A DNA stretch of 43,560 nt from assembly GCA_009996675.1 (NCBI GenBank), contig JAACZQ010000047.1, positions 1-43,560 on the forward strand. Direction: 5' to 3'. The stretch is from Chitinophagaceae bacterium (GTDB lineage: Bacteria; Bacteroidota; Bacteroidia; Chitinophagales; Chitinophagaceae). The notes under the pieces were generated by a model. That model had not been told where the DNA came from. It saw nothing but the letters and a program-made list of their open reading frames with translations, and made no database searches. This document shows positions 8,634-18,104 of this stretch, one piece after another. The position numbers and the translations under genes were made by a program. Position 1 is the first letter of the stretch. Each line of letters starts with the position of its first letter.

Positions 8634-10229
8634 CTATAAAACTGTATTCTGTAAAATTGCACTCTTGTCGCGGTGATCTGTATTGTAATGCAAACCGCGG
8701 CTTTCTTTCCTGAACTGTGCTCCTTTAACGATAAGATAACCTACTGTTATGAGATTGCGCAATTCACAAAGTTGAGGTGATACTTTGGTTGAGCGATACA
8801 ATTCTTCTGTTTCCGCATATAACAGATCCAGTCTTTTCATGGCCCTTTCCAAACGTACATCGGTACGAACGATACCGACGTAATCGCTCATGATCTGTTG
8901 CAGCTCTTTCAGGCTTTGGGTAATCAGAATCATTTCGCGGGGTTCGGAAGTACCGGTTGCTTTCCAGTCGGGGATCAATGGTTCTGTTTGTATCTGCTGT
9001 ATGGATTCAATACTGTTGATATAACAACGATGTCCGAAAACCATGGCTTCAAGAAGACTATTACTGGCGAGGCGATTGGCGCCGTGCAAGCCGGTGCTGG
9101 CGCATTCTCCACAGGCGTATAAATGACGAATAGATGTTCTTCCCCACTCATCGGTTTTAATGCCGCCACAGCTATAATGTGCAGCCGGAGCCACAGGTAT
9201 CATATTTTCCATGACATCAATACCCATGCTTTTACACTTTGCATAAATATTGGGAAAGTGCTGCAGGAATTTCTCGCTGTCCATATGCCTGCAATCGAGG
9301 TACACATATTCGGTACCGGTTGTTTTCATTTCACTATCAATAGCTCTTGCTACGATATCGCGGGGGGCCAGGTCTTTACGGGCATCATAGCGTTCCATAA
9401 ATGCTTCTCCGTTCCGGTTACGCAGAATAGCTCCATCGCCCCGCACCGCTTCCGTGATCAGAAAAGAGGGCGAAACCCCCGGTTCGAACAATGCCGTAGG
9501 ATGAAACTGAATGAATTCCATGTTTTCAATCCTTCCCTTAGCCCGGTATACCATAGCAATACCGTCTCCGGTGGCAATACGTGGATTGGTGGTGCTGCGA
9601 TAAGCCTGTCCGCATCCGCCTGTTGCCAGTAAAGTGATGCGTGCCAGTATTTTTTCAATCTGATTGGTATGAAGGTTCAGCACATATACACCATAACAGG
9701 TAATGTCTGCTGTTGATTTGGTCACCAGGTAACCCAGGTGGTGCTGGGTAATAATATCTACAACAAAACAATGATTGATGAGACTGATATTGGCAGTACG
9801 CGACAGTTCATCCAGCAAAGCGCGTTCTATTTCGCGACCCGTTACATCTTTGTGGTGCAGGATACGGTTTTCGCTATGGCCGCCTTCTTTACCCAGGCTA
9901 TATGCACCTTGCTCATCTTTATCAAATCTTGCTCCGTATTCAATGATTTCACGGATACGTTCCGGACCTTCCTTTACCACAATATTCACTACCTGTTCAT
10001 TACACAATCCATCGCCTGCGATAAGTGTGTCCTCAATATGTTTTTCGTAACTGTCTTTCGCTTCATCCCATACACCGGCAATACCACCCTGTGCATATTT
10101 GGTATTGGTTTCTTCTGCCTGTGTTTTGGTAATAACCGTAACCTGCTTATCGGGATAATGACGAGCAGTCTTTAGTGCATAAGTAAGTCCGGCAATACCA
10201 GATCCGATAACGAGAAAATCAGTTTGCAT
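8634..10229 (-). CDS. nadB: L-aspartate oxidase (NadB)
   Basis: A 531-residue FAD enzyme that oxidises L-aspartate to iminoaspartate, the first step of de novo NAD synthesis. The FAD-binding GSGIAG is at residues 9-14. Diagnostic stretches include TNTKYAQGGIAG, GGHSENRILHHKD (substrate side), HYSCGGIKTDEWGRTS and GLHGANRLASNSLLEAMVFG. The last two are shared with succinate dehydrogenase flavoproteins, but the length and the absence of the SDH covalent FAD histidine motif point to NadB. It starts 16 bases after the stop of ispG, so both are probably on one mRNA. The usual partners nadA and nadC are not in this window. Confidence 0.96.
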   Translation of the reverse strand: MQTDFLVIGSGIAGLTYALKTARHYPDKQVTVITKTQAEETNTKYAQGGIAGVWDEAKDSYEKHIEDTLIAGDGLCNEQVVNIVVKEGPERIREIIEYGARFDKDEQGAYSLGKEGGHSENRILHHKDVTGREIERALLDELSRTANISLINHCFVVDIITQHHLGYLVTKSTADITCYGVYVLNLHTNQIEKILARITLLATGGCGQAYRSTTNPRIATGDGIAMVYRAKGRIENMEFIQFHPTALFEPGVSPSFLITEAVRGDGAILRNRNGEAFMERYDARKDLAPRDIVARAIDSEMKTTGTEYVYLDCRHMDSEKFLQHFPNIYAKCKSMGIDVMENMIPVAPAAHYSCGGIKTDEWGRTSIRHLYACGECASTGLHGANRLASNSLLEAMVFGHRCYINSIESIQQIQTEPLIPDWKATGTSEPREMILITQSLKELQQIMSDYVGIVRTDVRLERAMKRLDLLYAETEELYRSTKVSPQLCELRNLITVGYLIVKGAQFRKESRGLHYNTDHRDKSAILQNTVL

Positions 10230-10245
10230 ATACCTTTGTTTTGCC

Positions 10246-12255
10246 TTAGGCCGGTTCTACCCAGGCATCATACTCTTTTAAAAGATTAATGAGTTCCTGC
10301 ACTGCCACTTCACTCGCCACATTCCGCTTCACCACTTCCTTGCCTTTGTACAGGGTAATTTTCCCGACACCACTACCCACATATCCGAAATCTGCATCGG
10401 CCATTTCTCCGGGGCCATTTACAATACAACCCATAATAGCAATTTTCACACCTTTCAAATGATGTGTTACCGAACGGATTTTAGCAGTAGTCTCCTGCAG
10501 ATCAAAAAGGGTTCTGCCACAACTCGGACAGGATATATATTCTGTTTTGGAAATTCTGGTACGGGTTGCCTGTAAGATACTGAAAGCCGTTGCGTTGATG
10601 AATTGTTCCACACTACTGTTCTCCAGGTAGTTACGCCCGCTGGTGGTTGTAGTGCCATGTGCCGTTTGTTCGGCATAACTGGCTTTACCCATACCAAAAC
10701 AAACCCCGTCACCAAAGCCATCCAGCAACAAAGCTCCCGCTTCCGTAGCATAATGAATCAGGTGTTCATCGGTTGTTTTCCATTGGCTGTCTACGATAAT
10801 AATTACCGGATTGTTTACTTCCTGCAGCATCAGTTCCATAAACATTCGACGTACTGCGGGCATAGCATGTTCATTGGTTGAACTCAGGCAGATCACAGCA
10901 GTTGGATCATTGCGCAACAATGAAAGCCCGGAAGCATCCACCGCTTTATCATCATTATAACAATCCAGCATAACAAAATTTATGGCTGTACTGCGTGATG
11001 TTGCCGACGAATAACTGTTTATATCAAAAATGGGACAATATTTTTCCTGATCAGGTGCCTGTTGCCAGGTATCCGGATTCACAATAACTCGCAGGGTACC
11101 CGGCAGGGCAAAATCCAGTAAACGGTTGGCTGTAAATACATAATCCGCTGCGGTGTCACTGATATTCCATTTATCGGTATCAGCATCGTAGCTATAACCA
11201 ACAGACCGGAGGCTGGCGGGGGTGATTTCGGTAAGATGACTGAGATCGGCCACTACAACCGGCACATGACCAGCACCCATATTCAGTACTTCAAAGCTTG
11301 TTCTTCTGCGATAGCTGAAAGGACTGTACGGCACTTTTTCAATGGGAGGGATCGGTGCTGAACCTGTTCGGGGGGATGTATATCTTTTCACCAGATCGCG
11401 ACAAACCGGTATTTCCAATTCGGGATCCTCTGTCAGACTCACACGAACCGTATCCCCAATACCGTCTTCCAGCAGTGTTCCGATACCAGCTGCGCTTTTA
11501 ACCCGTCCGTCTTCCCCGTCACCGGCCTCGGTAACACCCAGGTGCAGGGGATAACATTCCCCGAATTCAGCATCCATTTGCTGTATGAGTAAGCGGTATG
11601 CCTGTACCATCACCTGTGGGTTACTGGCTTTCATGCTCAGTACAATATTGTGAAAGCTTTCATAGCGACAGATGCGCAGAAATTCCATAGCACTTTCCAC
11701 CATACCCATGGGCGTATCGCCATAGCGACTCATAATACGGTCGCTCAGCGATCCGTGGTTGGTACCAATGCGCATGGCTGTTCCTGCTTCCTTACAAATC
11801 CGTACCAGCGGCGTGAACTTATCCCGGATACGGTCTATTTCTTCGGCATAATCGGCATCGGTATACTCAATTAATTCAAATTTTTTCTTGTCAACATAAT
11901 TGCCGGGATTCACCCTTACTTTTTCTACAATGCGTGCGGCTATTTCAGCGGCATTGGGTGTGAAATGAATATCCGCCACCAGTGGGGTATGGTAACCGCG
12001 TTTCCGCAATTCGTTTTTGATGAGCAGCAGGTTTTCCGCTTCTTTCTTGCTGGGAGCAGTGATACGAACCAGTTCTGCACCAGCCTCAATGCAACGAATG
12101 CTCTGTTCCACCGTAGCCAGGGTATCCATGGTATCGGTGGTAGTCATCGTTTGCATCCGTATCGGGTGAAAATTACCCAATAACAGGCCGCCTATATTAA
12201 CCTCCCGGGTCTTTAATCGGCTGTAACGGGTAAGCGAATCACAGTATAATTGCAT
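10246..12255 (-). CDS. ispG: 4-hydroxy-3-methylbut-2-enyl diphosphate synthase (IspG/GcpE), long form
   Basis: A 669-residue iron-sulfur enzyme of the MEP isoprenoid pathway; it converts methylerythritol cyclodiphosphate to HMBPP. The N-terminal TIM barrel carries VNIGGLLLG and VADIHFTPN. The C-terminal 4Fe-4S domain has ligands Cys576, Cys579 (CPSCGRT), Cys610 (IMGCIVNGPGE) and Glu617. It is about 270 residues longer than the E. coli enzyme because of an inserted domain (about 280-545), the form found in Bacteroidota, Chlamydiae and plants. nadB follows 16 bases downstream. Both products depend on redox cofactors, which may explain the pairing (inference). Confidence 0.96.
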   Translation of the reverse strand: MQLYCDSLTRYSRLKTREVNIGGLLLGNFHPIRMQTMTTTDTMDTLATVEQSIRCIEAGAELVRITAPSKKEAENLLLIKNELRKRGYHTPLVADIHFTPNAAEIAARIVEKVRVNPGNYVDKKKFELIEYTDADYAEEIDRIRDKFTPLVRICKEAGTAMRIGTNHGSLSDRIMSRYGDTPMGMVESAMEFLRICRYESFHNIVLSMKASNPQVMVQAYRLLIQQMDAEFGECYPLHLGVTEAGDGEDGRVKSAAGIGTLLEDGIGDTVRVSLTEDPELEIPVCRDLVKRYTSPRTGSAPIPPIEKVPYSPFSYRRRTSFEVLNMGAGHVPVVVADLSHLTEITPASLRSVGYSYDADTDKWNISDTAADYVFTANRLLDFALPGTLRVIVNPDTWQQAPDQEKYCPIFDINSYSSATSRSTAINFVMLDCYNDDKAVDASGLSLLRNDPTAVICLSSTNEHAMPAVRRMFMELMLQEVNNPVIIIVDSQWKTTDEHLIHYATEAGALLLDGFGDGVCFGMGKASYAEQTAHGTTTTSGRNYLENSSVEQFINATAFSILQATRTRISKTEYISCPSCGRTLFDLQETTAKIRSVTHHLKGVKIAIMGCIVNGPGEMADADFGYVGSGVGKITLYKGKEVVKRNVASEVAVQELINLLKEYDAWVEPA

Positions 12256-12272
12256 AATCTTACAATGAATAA

Positions 12273-12280
12273 CAAAAGTA
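12273..12280 (-). promoter_or_regulatory. -7 box of the ispG-nadB promoter
   Basis: TACTTTTG on the minus strand, an exact match to TAnnTTTG, ending 17 bases upstream of the ispG ATG. No TTG is found at the expected -33 position, so the match is partial. Confidence 0.4.
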
Positions 12281-12328
12281 ACAGATTAAACGGAGATTGG
12301 TTGTTAAGCCGCTACCCTTACTGCGCAT

Positions 12329-12365
12329 AAAAAAGCTGGTCAGACACCCTTTCGGGCCGACCAGC
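12329..12365 (-). terminator. Terminator of the class D beta-lactamase gene
   Basis: Outer arms GCTGGTC (12335-12341) and GACCAGC (12359-12365) with a short inner CCC/GGG pairing. On the minus strand six T follow (complement of 12329-12334). It lies 28 bases beyond the beta-lactamase stop. Confidence 0.85.
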
Positions 12366-12393
12366 CGGTATATTTTCTCACCCAGTGGTGTGA

Positions 12394-13248
12394 TCAGCGT
12401 TTTCCCTCAAAAAAGCCCTGGCTCTTGAGGATTTTACGCAGGATATCAATCCTGGCATCCATCATTTTAGCATCATGGGGACCTTCGGCATTCAGCACAA
12501 AGAAATACGGATGTTTGTTTTCTTCAATCCAGCCAACGATCCAGCCAATCAGGTTACCATTCTCTTTAAAGCCCAGTCCCGTCTTATAAGCCAGGGTATA
12601 ATTGGCATTCTGTTCCCGAACCATTACTTTTTTAACAATTTCCTGCGTTCTTTTCTGAAACGGCAGCTGGTCGAAATACAGTTTTTTCACCAGGCCCATC
12701 TGTTCGTCGGGCGTAATTTTCAGACTATTGTTGATCCAGAATGAATCAACGGCAGTACCGATCTTTTTATTACCATATTGCAAACTATCCAACCAATGCT
12801 GCATCGTATCACGGCCAATCCTGCGGGCCACTTCCTGATAATAGGGTAATGCCGATACTGCAAAAGCTTCCTCCATGGTAAGATCCTTATTCCAGCTGCT
12901 GGCCGTATCGCCACCCGGGAAAATACGCACCACGCCATCCCATTTAATAACCATTTTTTCATTACTGATGCGGCCGGTTTCCAGTCCGATCAGTGAATTC
13001 ACAATTTTAAAAGTAGAAGCAGGCAGGTAAGCAGAATCCTTGAAACGCTCCAGGTTATAAATGGTAAACTGACCAGTACCATTATCATATAAGCCAAAAG
13101 TTCCGCTCAGCTGATGTGCATCAAAATATTGTTTGTAGCTGTTTTCAACAGTTACATTATTGGGAGAACAACCTGGCAGCAGGGAAAAGCTGACAATGAT
13201 GCCCGTTAATAAAACGCGTATTGTTGCGAGAGAATGCTTCATGATCAT
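12394..13248 (-). CDS. Class D (OXA-type) beta-lactamase homologue, predicted lipoprotein
   Basis: A 284-residue serine beta-lactamase-fold protein. A signal sequence ends in the lipobox LPGC, giving a lipidated Cys27. Class D motifs: Ser78-Thr-Phe-Lys81 (acylating serine and the lysine that is carbamylated in OXA enzymes), Tyr158-Gly-Asn160, Trp171 (FWINNSLKI) and Lys222-Thr-Gly224. The usual Ser-x-Val motif reads Ser132-Ala-Leu134. It starts 4 bases after kbl stops, so it is probably translated from the kbl message; an alternative start is Met3. Hydrolysis of penicillin-type drugs is the family expectation, but the changed motif and the metabolic operon leave the true substrate open. No BlaR-like sensor lies nearby. 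Confidence 0.88.
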   Translation of the reverse strand: MIMKHSLATIRVLLTGIIVSFSLLPGCSPNNVTVENSYKQYFDAHQLSGTFGLYDNGTGQFTIYNLERFKDSAYLPASTFKIVNSLIGLETGRISNEKMVIKWDGVVRIFPGGDTASSWNKDLTMEEAFAVSALPYYQEVARRIGRDTMQHWLDSLQYGNKKIGTAVDSFWINNSLKITPDEQMGLVKKLYFDQLPFQKRTQEIVKKVMVREQNANYTLAYKTGLGFKENGNLIGWIVGWIEENKHPYFFVLNAEGPHDAKMMDARIDILRKILKSQGFFEGKR

Positions 13249-13252
13249 AACT

Positions 13253-14440
13253 TTATTTCAATACAGATAATGCTTTACCCACTTTAATGAACGCTGCAAT
13301 GGCTTTATCGAGGTGTTCCTGGCGATGTGCCGCACTAAGCTGTACACGTATACGTGCCTGTCCTTTGGCTACTACCGGATAGAAGAATCCAATCACATAT
13401 ACACCTTCCTCCAGCAAACCGGCAGCAAATTCCTGGGCAAGGGTAGCTTCATATAACATGATGGGTACGATGGGGTGATCGCCGGGTTTAATATCAAATC
13501 CGGCTTCTGTCATTTTTGTACGGAAGTAGCGGGTATTATATTCCAGCTGATCACGCAAGGCTGTGGTTTCGGTAAGCATATCCAGTACCGCAATAGAAGC
13601 ACCCACAATAGATGGGGCTACAGTATTGGAGAAAAGGTATGGACGGCTGCGCTGGCGCAACATTTCAATGATCTCTTTACGGCCGGAAGTAAAACCTCCG
13701 CTGGCTCCACCGAGGGCTTTGCCTAATGTACCGGTGATAATATCAATACGACCCATCACACCACGGTATTCATGGGTGCCGCGGCCTGTTTTACCCAGGA
13801 AACCGGAAGAATGACATTCATCAATCATTACAATCGCGTCATATTGGTCGGCGAGGTCACAGATTTTATCCAGTTGGGCAATAGTACCATCCATACTGAA
13901 TGAACCATCCGTTACAATAATGCGGGAACGGCAACCGGCAGCTTCCTTCAGTTTGGCTTCCAGATCGGCCATATTATTATGCTCATAACGGAACCGCTGC
14001 GCTTTACAGAGACGAACACCATCAATGATGGATGCATGATTCAACGCATCGCTGATGATAGCATCCTGTTCATTAAACAAAGGTTCGAACACACCACCAT
14101 TGGCATCAAAAGCTGCGGCATATAAAATGGTATCTTCAGTACCCAGAAAATCGGCAATTTTTTGTTCCAGTTCTTTATGTATATCCTGTGTGCCACAGAT
14201 AAAACGCACACTGCTCATACCATATCCATGGGTATCAATAGCTTTGTGGGCCGCTTCTATTACTTTGGGGTGTGAAGACAGACCGAGGTAGTTATTGGCA
14301 CAGAAATTCAATACGGTTTTACCGTTTACGGTTATTTCAGGGCCCTGTTCACTGGTAATGATTCTTTCGCGTTTAAAAAGACCGGCAGATTCAATCTCGT
14401 TAAGCTCTTCCCGGATACGGGTTACAAATTTTTCATTCAT
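13253..14440 (-). CDS. kbl: Glycine C-acetyltransferase (2-amino-3-ketobutyrate CoA ligase)
   Basis: A 395-residue PLP enzyme of the alpha-oxoamine synthase family. It splits 2-amino-3-ketobutyrate with CoA into glycine and acetyl-CoA, the second step of threonine degradation. Visible features: [14 protein letters not shown] (46-59), [11 protein letters not shown] (131-141), [10 protein letters not shown] (207-216) and the Schiff-base Lys241 in [10 protein letters not shown]. The full-length match to Kbl includes the [15 protein letters not shown] segment, which favours Kbl over the related BioF, HemA and serine palmitoyltransferase. Threonine dehydrogenase is not adjacent. A beta-lactamase homologue follows 4 bases downstream. 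Confidence 0.94.
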   Translation of the reverse strand: MNEKFVTRIREELNEIESAGLFKRERIITSEQGPEITVNGKTVLNFCANNYLGLSSHPKVIEAAHKAIDTHGYGMSSVRFICGTQDIHKELEQKIADFLGTEDTILYAAAFDANGGVFEPLFNEQDAIISDALNHASIIDGVRLCKAQRFRYEHNNMADLEAKLKEAAGCRSRIIVTDGSFSMDGTIAQLDKICDLADQYDAIVMIDECHSSGFLGKTGRGTHEYRGVMGRIDIITGTLGKALGGASGGFTSGRKEIIEMLRQRSRPYLFSNTVAPSIVGASIAVLDMLTETTALRDQLEYNTRYFRTKMTEAGFDIKPGDHPIVPIMLYEATLAQEFAAGLLEEGVYVIGFFYPVVAKGQARIRVQLSAAHRQEHLDKAIAAFIKVGKALSVLK

Positions 14441-14445
14441 GACTG

Positions 14446-14486
14446 GCAGTTTCGAACTGCGAAGATAGGAAAGCGGGGGAATTCCC
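14446..14486. promoter_or_regulatory. Two dyads in the kbl leader
   Basis: GCAGTT-TCG-AACTGC (14446-14460) sits 5 bases upstream of the kbl ATG. A perfect palindrome GGGAATTCCC (14477-14486) lies a little further up. The first could be an operator or a hairpin over the initiation region. Neither is linked to a known regulator. Confidence 0.25.
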
Positions 14487-14535
14487 GGAGCCTGTTATAC
14501 CCGCTCGCAGGCCCGAACCCGTGCCTGACAGGGGA

Positions 14536-15219
14536 TTATACAACAAAACGATAACCCACACCCTTGATGGTAATGATTTCAAGGCTTGAATCTTCCTTCA
14601 GATAACCCCGGATTTTGGTAATATATACATCCAGGTTGCGGCTGTTGAAAAAGGAATCGTTTCCCCAGATATGATTCAGCAGATCGCGCCGGTCGATCAC
14701 ATTATTCCGATGCTGATAGAGGTATTTAATCAGTTCCGACTCCCGGTAAGATAGTTTTCGCTCATCCGACGGGCCAGTTAGTACCTGCTTATTGATATGA
14801 AACTGGTACTTACCCATTTGCAGCAGGTCGCCGGTAACTGTTATGATTTCTTCCTTTTTAACCCGCAGGGCATTCTCAATGCGAACAATCAGTTCCTCCA
14901 TACTGAAAGGCTTTCGGATATAATCGTTCGCTCCCAGCTTAAACCCTTGTACCACATCTTCTGTCTGCGTTTTGGCTGTCAGGAAAATAATGGGCACATC
15001 ATCATTTAATTCCCGGATATCTTTGGCCAGTTCAAAGCCGCTTCTATTGGGCAACATCACATCCAGGATACAGATATCCGGTTGTTCGTCTTCAAAACTA
15101 CGAACCACATCGGCTCCATCTGATTCCATAACCACATCAAAGCCCCTGCCTTCCAGGGTTTCCTTTACGATTTTCCCCAGGAAAAGCTCATCTTCTACAT
15201 ACAATACTTTGATGGGCAT
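14536..15219 (-). CDS. OmpR/PhoB-type response regulator
   Basis: A 227-residue two-component response regulator. The receiver domain (1-120) shows the acidic pair near residues 10-11 (YVEDE), the phosphoacceptor Asp53 (CILDVMLP), Thr81 and the conserved Lys103 (IRKPF). The C-terminal winged helix (about 130-227) has LSYRESELIKYLYQH, the wing region NLDVYITKIRGYLKEDSSL and the terminal GVGYRFVV typical of the OmpR family. The kinase gene ends 32 bases upstream, so they form a pair. Such regulators bind tandem direct repeats spaced by about one helical turn; candidate sites of this form occur at 17149-17186 and 24515-24552. Confidence 0.95.
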   Translation of the reverse strand: MPIKVLYVEDELFLGKIVKETLEGRGFDVVMESDGADVVRSFEDEQPDICILDVMLPNRSGFELAKDIRELNDDVPIIFLTAKTQTEDVVQGFKLGANDYIRKPFSMEELIVRIENALRVKKEEIITVTGDLLQMGKYQFHINKQVLTGPSDERKLSYRESELIKYLYQHRNNVIDRRDLLNHIWGNDSFFNSRNLDVYITKIRGYLKEDSSLEIITIKGVGYRFVV

Positions 15220-15251
15220 ACTGCTCTTTTTTGTTAACTGTAAAATACAAA

Positions 15252-17102
15252 TTATATACTTCTGGCCGGAAGTTCAACTACAAAACTGCTCCCTTCACCG
15301 GGCTGACTTTGTACGGAGATATGTCCATGGTGACTTTTCACTACTTCAGCCACATAACTTAATCCAAGCCCATACCCTTTGATATTATGCTGATTACCGG
15401 TAGGCACCCGGAAAAATTTCTCGAATATTTTGAGCTGGTGTTGCGACGCTATACCCATACCATTGTCCCTGACCGTAAGTATTACTGTATGATTATCACG
15501 GGCAGACAGGCTGATCTGGATGGAGGGCTTGCCGGGAGAATATTTTAGGGCATTATCCAGCAGATTATAAATAACACTGGTGATATGCAGCTTATCTGCT
15601 TCAATCATGAAACTATCAGGGGTAGTTTCAAACTGAACACTGGCTTTGTTTTTTTCAAACTGTAACTTCATCACATGCAATGTTTCTTGCACCAGTTCTT
15701 TCAGATCAAATGGCTCTTTGTTCAGCTCAATCTGCTTTTTCTCAAACATGGAAAGCTTTAATACCTTATCCACCAGCAGACTCAGTCGCTGTAATTCCGC
15801 TGCAGAAATATCCAGGTATTCCCGGGTCCGTTCCGGGCTTTGTATGGCATTGAAATTCCGTAATGCTTCAATAGCAACTCCAACAGTAGCAATTGGAGTT
15901 TTTAGTTCATGGGTGATATTACTGATGAAATCGTTTTTGATATTGGCCAGTCGCTGCTGCGCCATCATATTCCGGTACATGATTACAAAAGCACCAATCA
16001 CAATCAGCAGTAGCAATACCGAACCACCAATTTGCATCTGCATTTGTCGCAGTACATAGCTATTCGTGCCGGTAAATTTTGCCTGATAAGCATAGGGGGT
16101 ATTATACCCAACAAAAAACTCTGAAGTAACCACATCACCACCAACACTGTCCCTGTTTCGTTTGATATTCCAGTTCCGGATACCACTATCCTTATAAGAT
16201 TTAAACAGGATAGAAAAATTGAGTTGTTTATGCAACTTATTCAGCTCCGACCGGTAAGCGGAGTCTACTGATTTAACCGGTATAGAATCATTAATAGTTT
16301 TGTTATTCGACAGAAAAGCCACAATGGGAGAGTTTGTCAATGGCTCCTGGTGTGGTTGGGAGATAAAGATGCGGTCAACCGCCGGTGTTGTTTTTTTACC
16401 GATAACTGCGGAGTCTGTTCTGGCTGACCGGCTGCTGTCGGGTTTGGGTTTGAGCCGAATAGTGGCAACGGCACCCGGCATTATCCTGCCTGCAATTTTC
16501 AGCATACTGTCGCGCATATGCCGTCCCTGACCCGAATCCTTGATTTGCAGGTTATACGTAAAAAAATTGCTTTTGGGTGCTTCCTTGTGATCATCCGTAC
16601 GGGTATTGGTAAAAAAAGAATCAACCCGTATACTGAATTTGGCAGAATCGCCCAGTTCTTGTTTTCGCTTCAGAATAAGTTCAATTAAACCGGGAGGTGG
16701 CGCCCCTTTAAAACTGAAACCGGAGCGTACGGTTACCGATTCAATGGAATCTACCGGAATCTGACTCAGGGTTTGGTCAGGACCCAGGTTCCGATAAATA
16801 ACCCGGGCCGGTTGACCTGAAGCAACAGGTCTGATGGCTATACCATTGATTGTTTTACTAGTCTTATCTGTAGATTTCGTACGAACCGTAACAGCACCGG
16901 TCGTTTTACCAATCAAAGCCGTATCCGTTTCAAAGCGTTTTAGCTGCAGCTTATTCATGGCTTCGCGGAAACTCACATCTACTTCCTTGCTCAGACTCTG
17001 GTATTCATCACGGTACAACTTCCGCAGCCAGTAGCCCTGAAAAGCTGCCAGCAGCAATATGGCCAAAGCCATCAATATCCTGGAAAGTTGTAGTTTATTC
17101 AT
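15252..17102 (-). CDS. Membrane sensor histidine kinase
   Basis: A 616-residue kinase with two membrane helices (about 7-24 and 359-377) that bracket a periplasmic sensor region of about 330 residues without recognisable domains. The dimerisation domain carries phosphoacceptor His398 (NITHELKTP). The ATPase domain has the N box (Asn513/Asn517, YNLLDNALKYS), G1 (RDNGMGI, 545-551) and G2 (GYGLGL, 576-581). It is followed by its response regulator and is divergent from a GLPGLI gene. The large unassigned sensor region suggests detection of an envelope signal (inference). A -7 box lies only 10 bases upstream of the ATG, so the leader must be very short. Confidence 0.95.
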   Translation of the reverse strand: MNKLQLSRILMALAILLLAAFQGYWLRKLYRDEYQSLSKEVDVSFREAMNKLQLKRFETDTALIGKTTGAVTVRTKSTDKTSKTINGIAIRPVASGQPARVIYRNLGPDQTLSQIPVDSIESVTVRSGFSFKGAPPPGLIELILKRKQELGDSAKFSIRVDSFFTNTRTDDHKEAPKSNFFTYNLQIKDSGQGRHMRDSMLKIAGRIMPGAVATIRLKPKPDSSRSARTDSAVIGKKTTPAVDRIFISQPHQEPLTNSPIVAFLSNNKTINDSIPVKSVDSAYRSELNKLHKQLNFSILFKSYKDSGIRNWNIKRNRDSVGGDVVTSEFFVGYNTPYAYQAKFTGTNSYVLRQMQMQIGGSVLLLLIVIGAFVIMYRNMMAQQRLANIKNDFISNITHELKTPIATVGVAIEALRNFNAIQSPERTREYLDISAAELQRLSLLVDKVLKLSMFEKKQIELNKEPFDLKELVQETLHVMKLQFEKNKASVQFETTPDSFMIEADKLHITSVIYNLLDNALKYSPGKPSIQISLSARDNHTVILTVRDNGMGIASQHQLKIFEKFFRVPTGNQHNIKGYGLGLSYVAEVVKSHHGHISVQSQPGEGSSFVVELPARSI

Positions 17103-17112
17103 GTGTAGGATA

Positions 17113-17120
17113 CAAAGGTA
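17113..17120 (-). promoter_or_regulatory. -7 box of the histidine kinase promoter
   Basis: TACCTTTG on the minus strand, an exact TAnnTTTG match, 10 bases upstream of the kinase ATG. No TTG is found at -33; the ATTAACC repeats begin 28 bases further up and could supply an activator. Confidence 0.45.
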
Positions 17121-17148
17121 ACAGGTCTTTCAACCCTGCGAGCCTTTC

Positions 17149-17186
17149 ATTAACCTAAATTAACCTTTGTGCAAGAATGCTTAACA
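17149..17186 (+). promoter_or_regulatory. Direct-repeat array, likely response-regulator binding site
   Basis: Three copies in the same orientation: ATTAACC at 17149, ATTAACC at 17159 and the weaker CTTAACA at 17180, so offsets are 0, 10 and 31 bases, all on one helix face. The same offsets occur upstream of the beta-barrel gene at 24466. OmpR-type regulators typically bind such tandem repeats. The array sits between the divergent kinase and GLPGLI promoters. Confidence 0.55.
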
Positions 17187-17197
17187 CAGTACGCATT

Positions 17198-17205
17198 TAG
17201 CTTTG
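17198..17205 (+). promoter_or_regulatory. -7 box of the GLPGLI promoter
   Basis: TAGCTTTG, an exact match to TAnnTTTG, 52 bases before the ATG at 17258. The position for a -33 TTG holds GAA, so the promoter probably needs an activator bound at the repeat array just upstream. Confidence 0.5.
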
Positions 17206-17257
17206 ACTTCAATCCCTGACAAAGGAGTTGTATATCACTCAAAGTAAAAAATCTTAC

Positions 17258-18085
17258 ATGAAAAAAGTGTTTTTCTCCCTGATGCTCTCTTTGGGCGGCA
17301 TTTCTGCAATGGCCCAATTAAAAGAAGGAACAGTTGTATATGAAAGAAAAGTGAACGTACATCGGACCATTACCGATGAGCAAATGCGTGCCATGATACC
17401 TGAATTCCGCACATCCAAACATATGCTGATGTTTAGTGACAGCGTTTCACTTTTCCGTCTGCTTCCGGAAGACGAAGCACCTGATCCGTTTGCCGGTGGT
17501 AATGGTGGCCGCGTAATGTTCCGTTTTGGGGGCAATACGGATGGTGGTGATCTGTATAAAAACTTATCCCAAAGCAAGTCTGTGCTAACAGCTGAGCTGG
17601 CAGATAAGAATTATCTCATTATCGACACCATTCGCCAGTTACCCTGGAAACTCACCGGCGAAACCAAGCAGATACTGGGATATACTTGTTTGAAAGCTAC
17701 CCGCAAAATGAATGTGAGTATTGCCCCGGCTAGGCGCATGGTTGTAGGCGGTAGTGGTATAAGTGTAAACAATTCAACAGAAAACGATGCGCCCCAGCAG
17801 AAAGAGATTGAAGTGGTAGCCTGGTATACAGAAGCGATTGCCTGTCCCGCTGGCCCCGATAACAACGGTCAGTTGCCCGGATTAATTCTGCAACTCGACA
17901 GTGACAATGGTGCTACCGTTTACAACGCAATAGAAGTGAAAAAAACTGTTGACATGAAGGAATTGAAAGAACCCAAAAAAGGGAAAATTATTACACAGGT
18001 AGAATTCAACAAACTCCGCGCTGATCTGATGCAACAACAGATGCAAAATATGGGCGGCGGCCGCAATATTCGATTTGGCAATTAA
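17258..18085 (+). CDS. GLPGLI-family secreted protein
   Basis: A 275-residue protein with signal peptide MKKVFFSLMLSLGGISAMAQ; ATG 17258 is preferred over a TTG ten codons upstream because it places the basic residues of the signal peptide at the N-terminus. The family's name motif appears as QLPGLI (205-210) in a GQLPGLILQLD context, preceded by a region rich in beta strands (WYTEAIACPAGP). GLPGLI proteins are Bacteroidota-specific, exported and of unknown biochemical role; they often occur near outer-membrane beta-barrel proteins and two-component systems. Here the gene is divergent from the kinase/regulator pair and shares its control region, so it is a likely target of that system. The C-terminus is Gln/Met/Gly rich. 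Confidence 0.9.
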   Translation: MKKVFFSLMLSLGGISAMAQLKEGTVVYERKVNVHRTITDEQMRAMIPEFRTSKHMLMFSDSVSLFRLLPEDEAPDPFAGGNGGRVMFRFGGNTDGGDLYKNLSQSKSVLTAELADKNYLIIDTIRQLPWKLTGETKQILGYTCLKATRKMNVSIAPARRMVVGGSGISVNNSTENDAPQQKEIEVVAWYTEAIACPAGPDNNGQLPGLILQLDSDNGATVYNAIEVKKTVDMKELKEPKKGKIITQVEFNKLRADLMQQQMQNMGGGRNIRFGN

Positions 18086-18104
18086 TAACCTAACACTACC
18101 AATA

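Noticed and set aside
12394..13248. BlaR/MecR-type sensor instead of a class D enzyme
   Set aside because: There is no multi-helix membrane part or metalloprotease domain; the protein is a lipoprotein with only the penicillin-binding fold.
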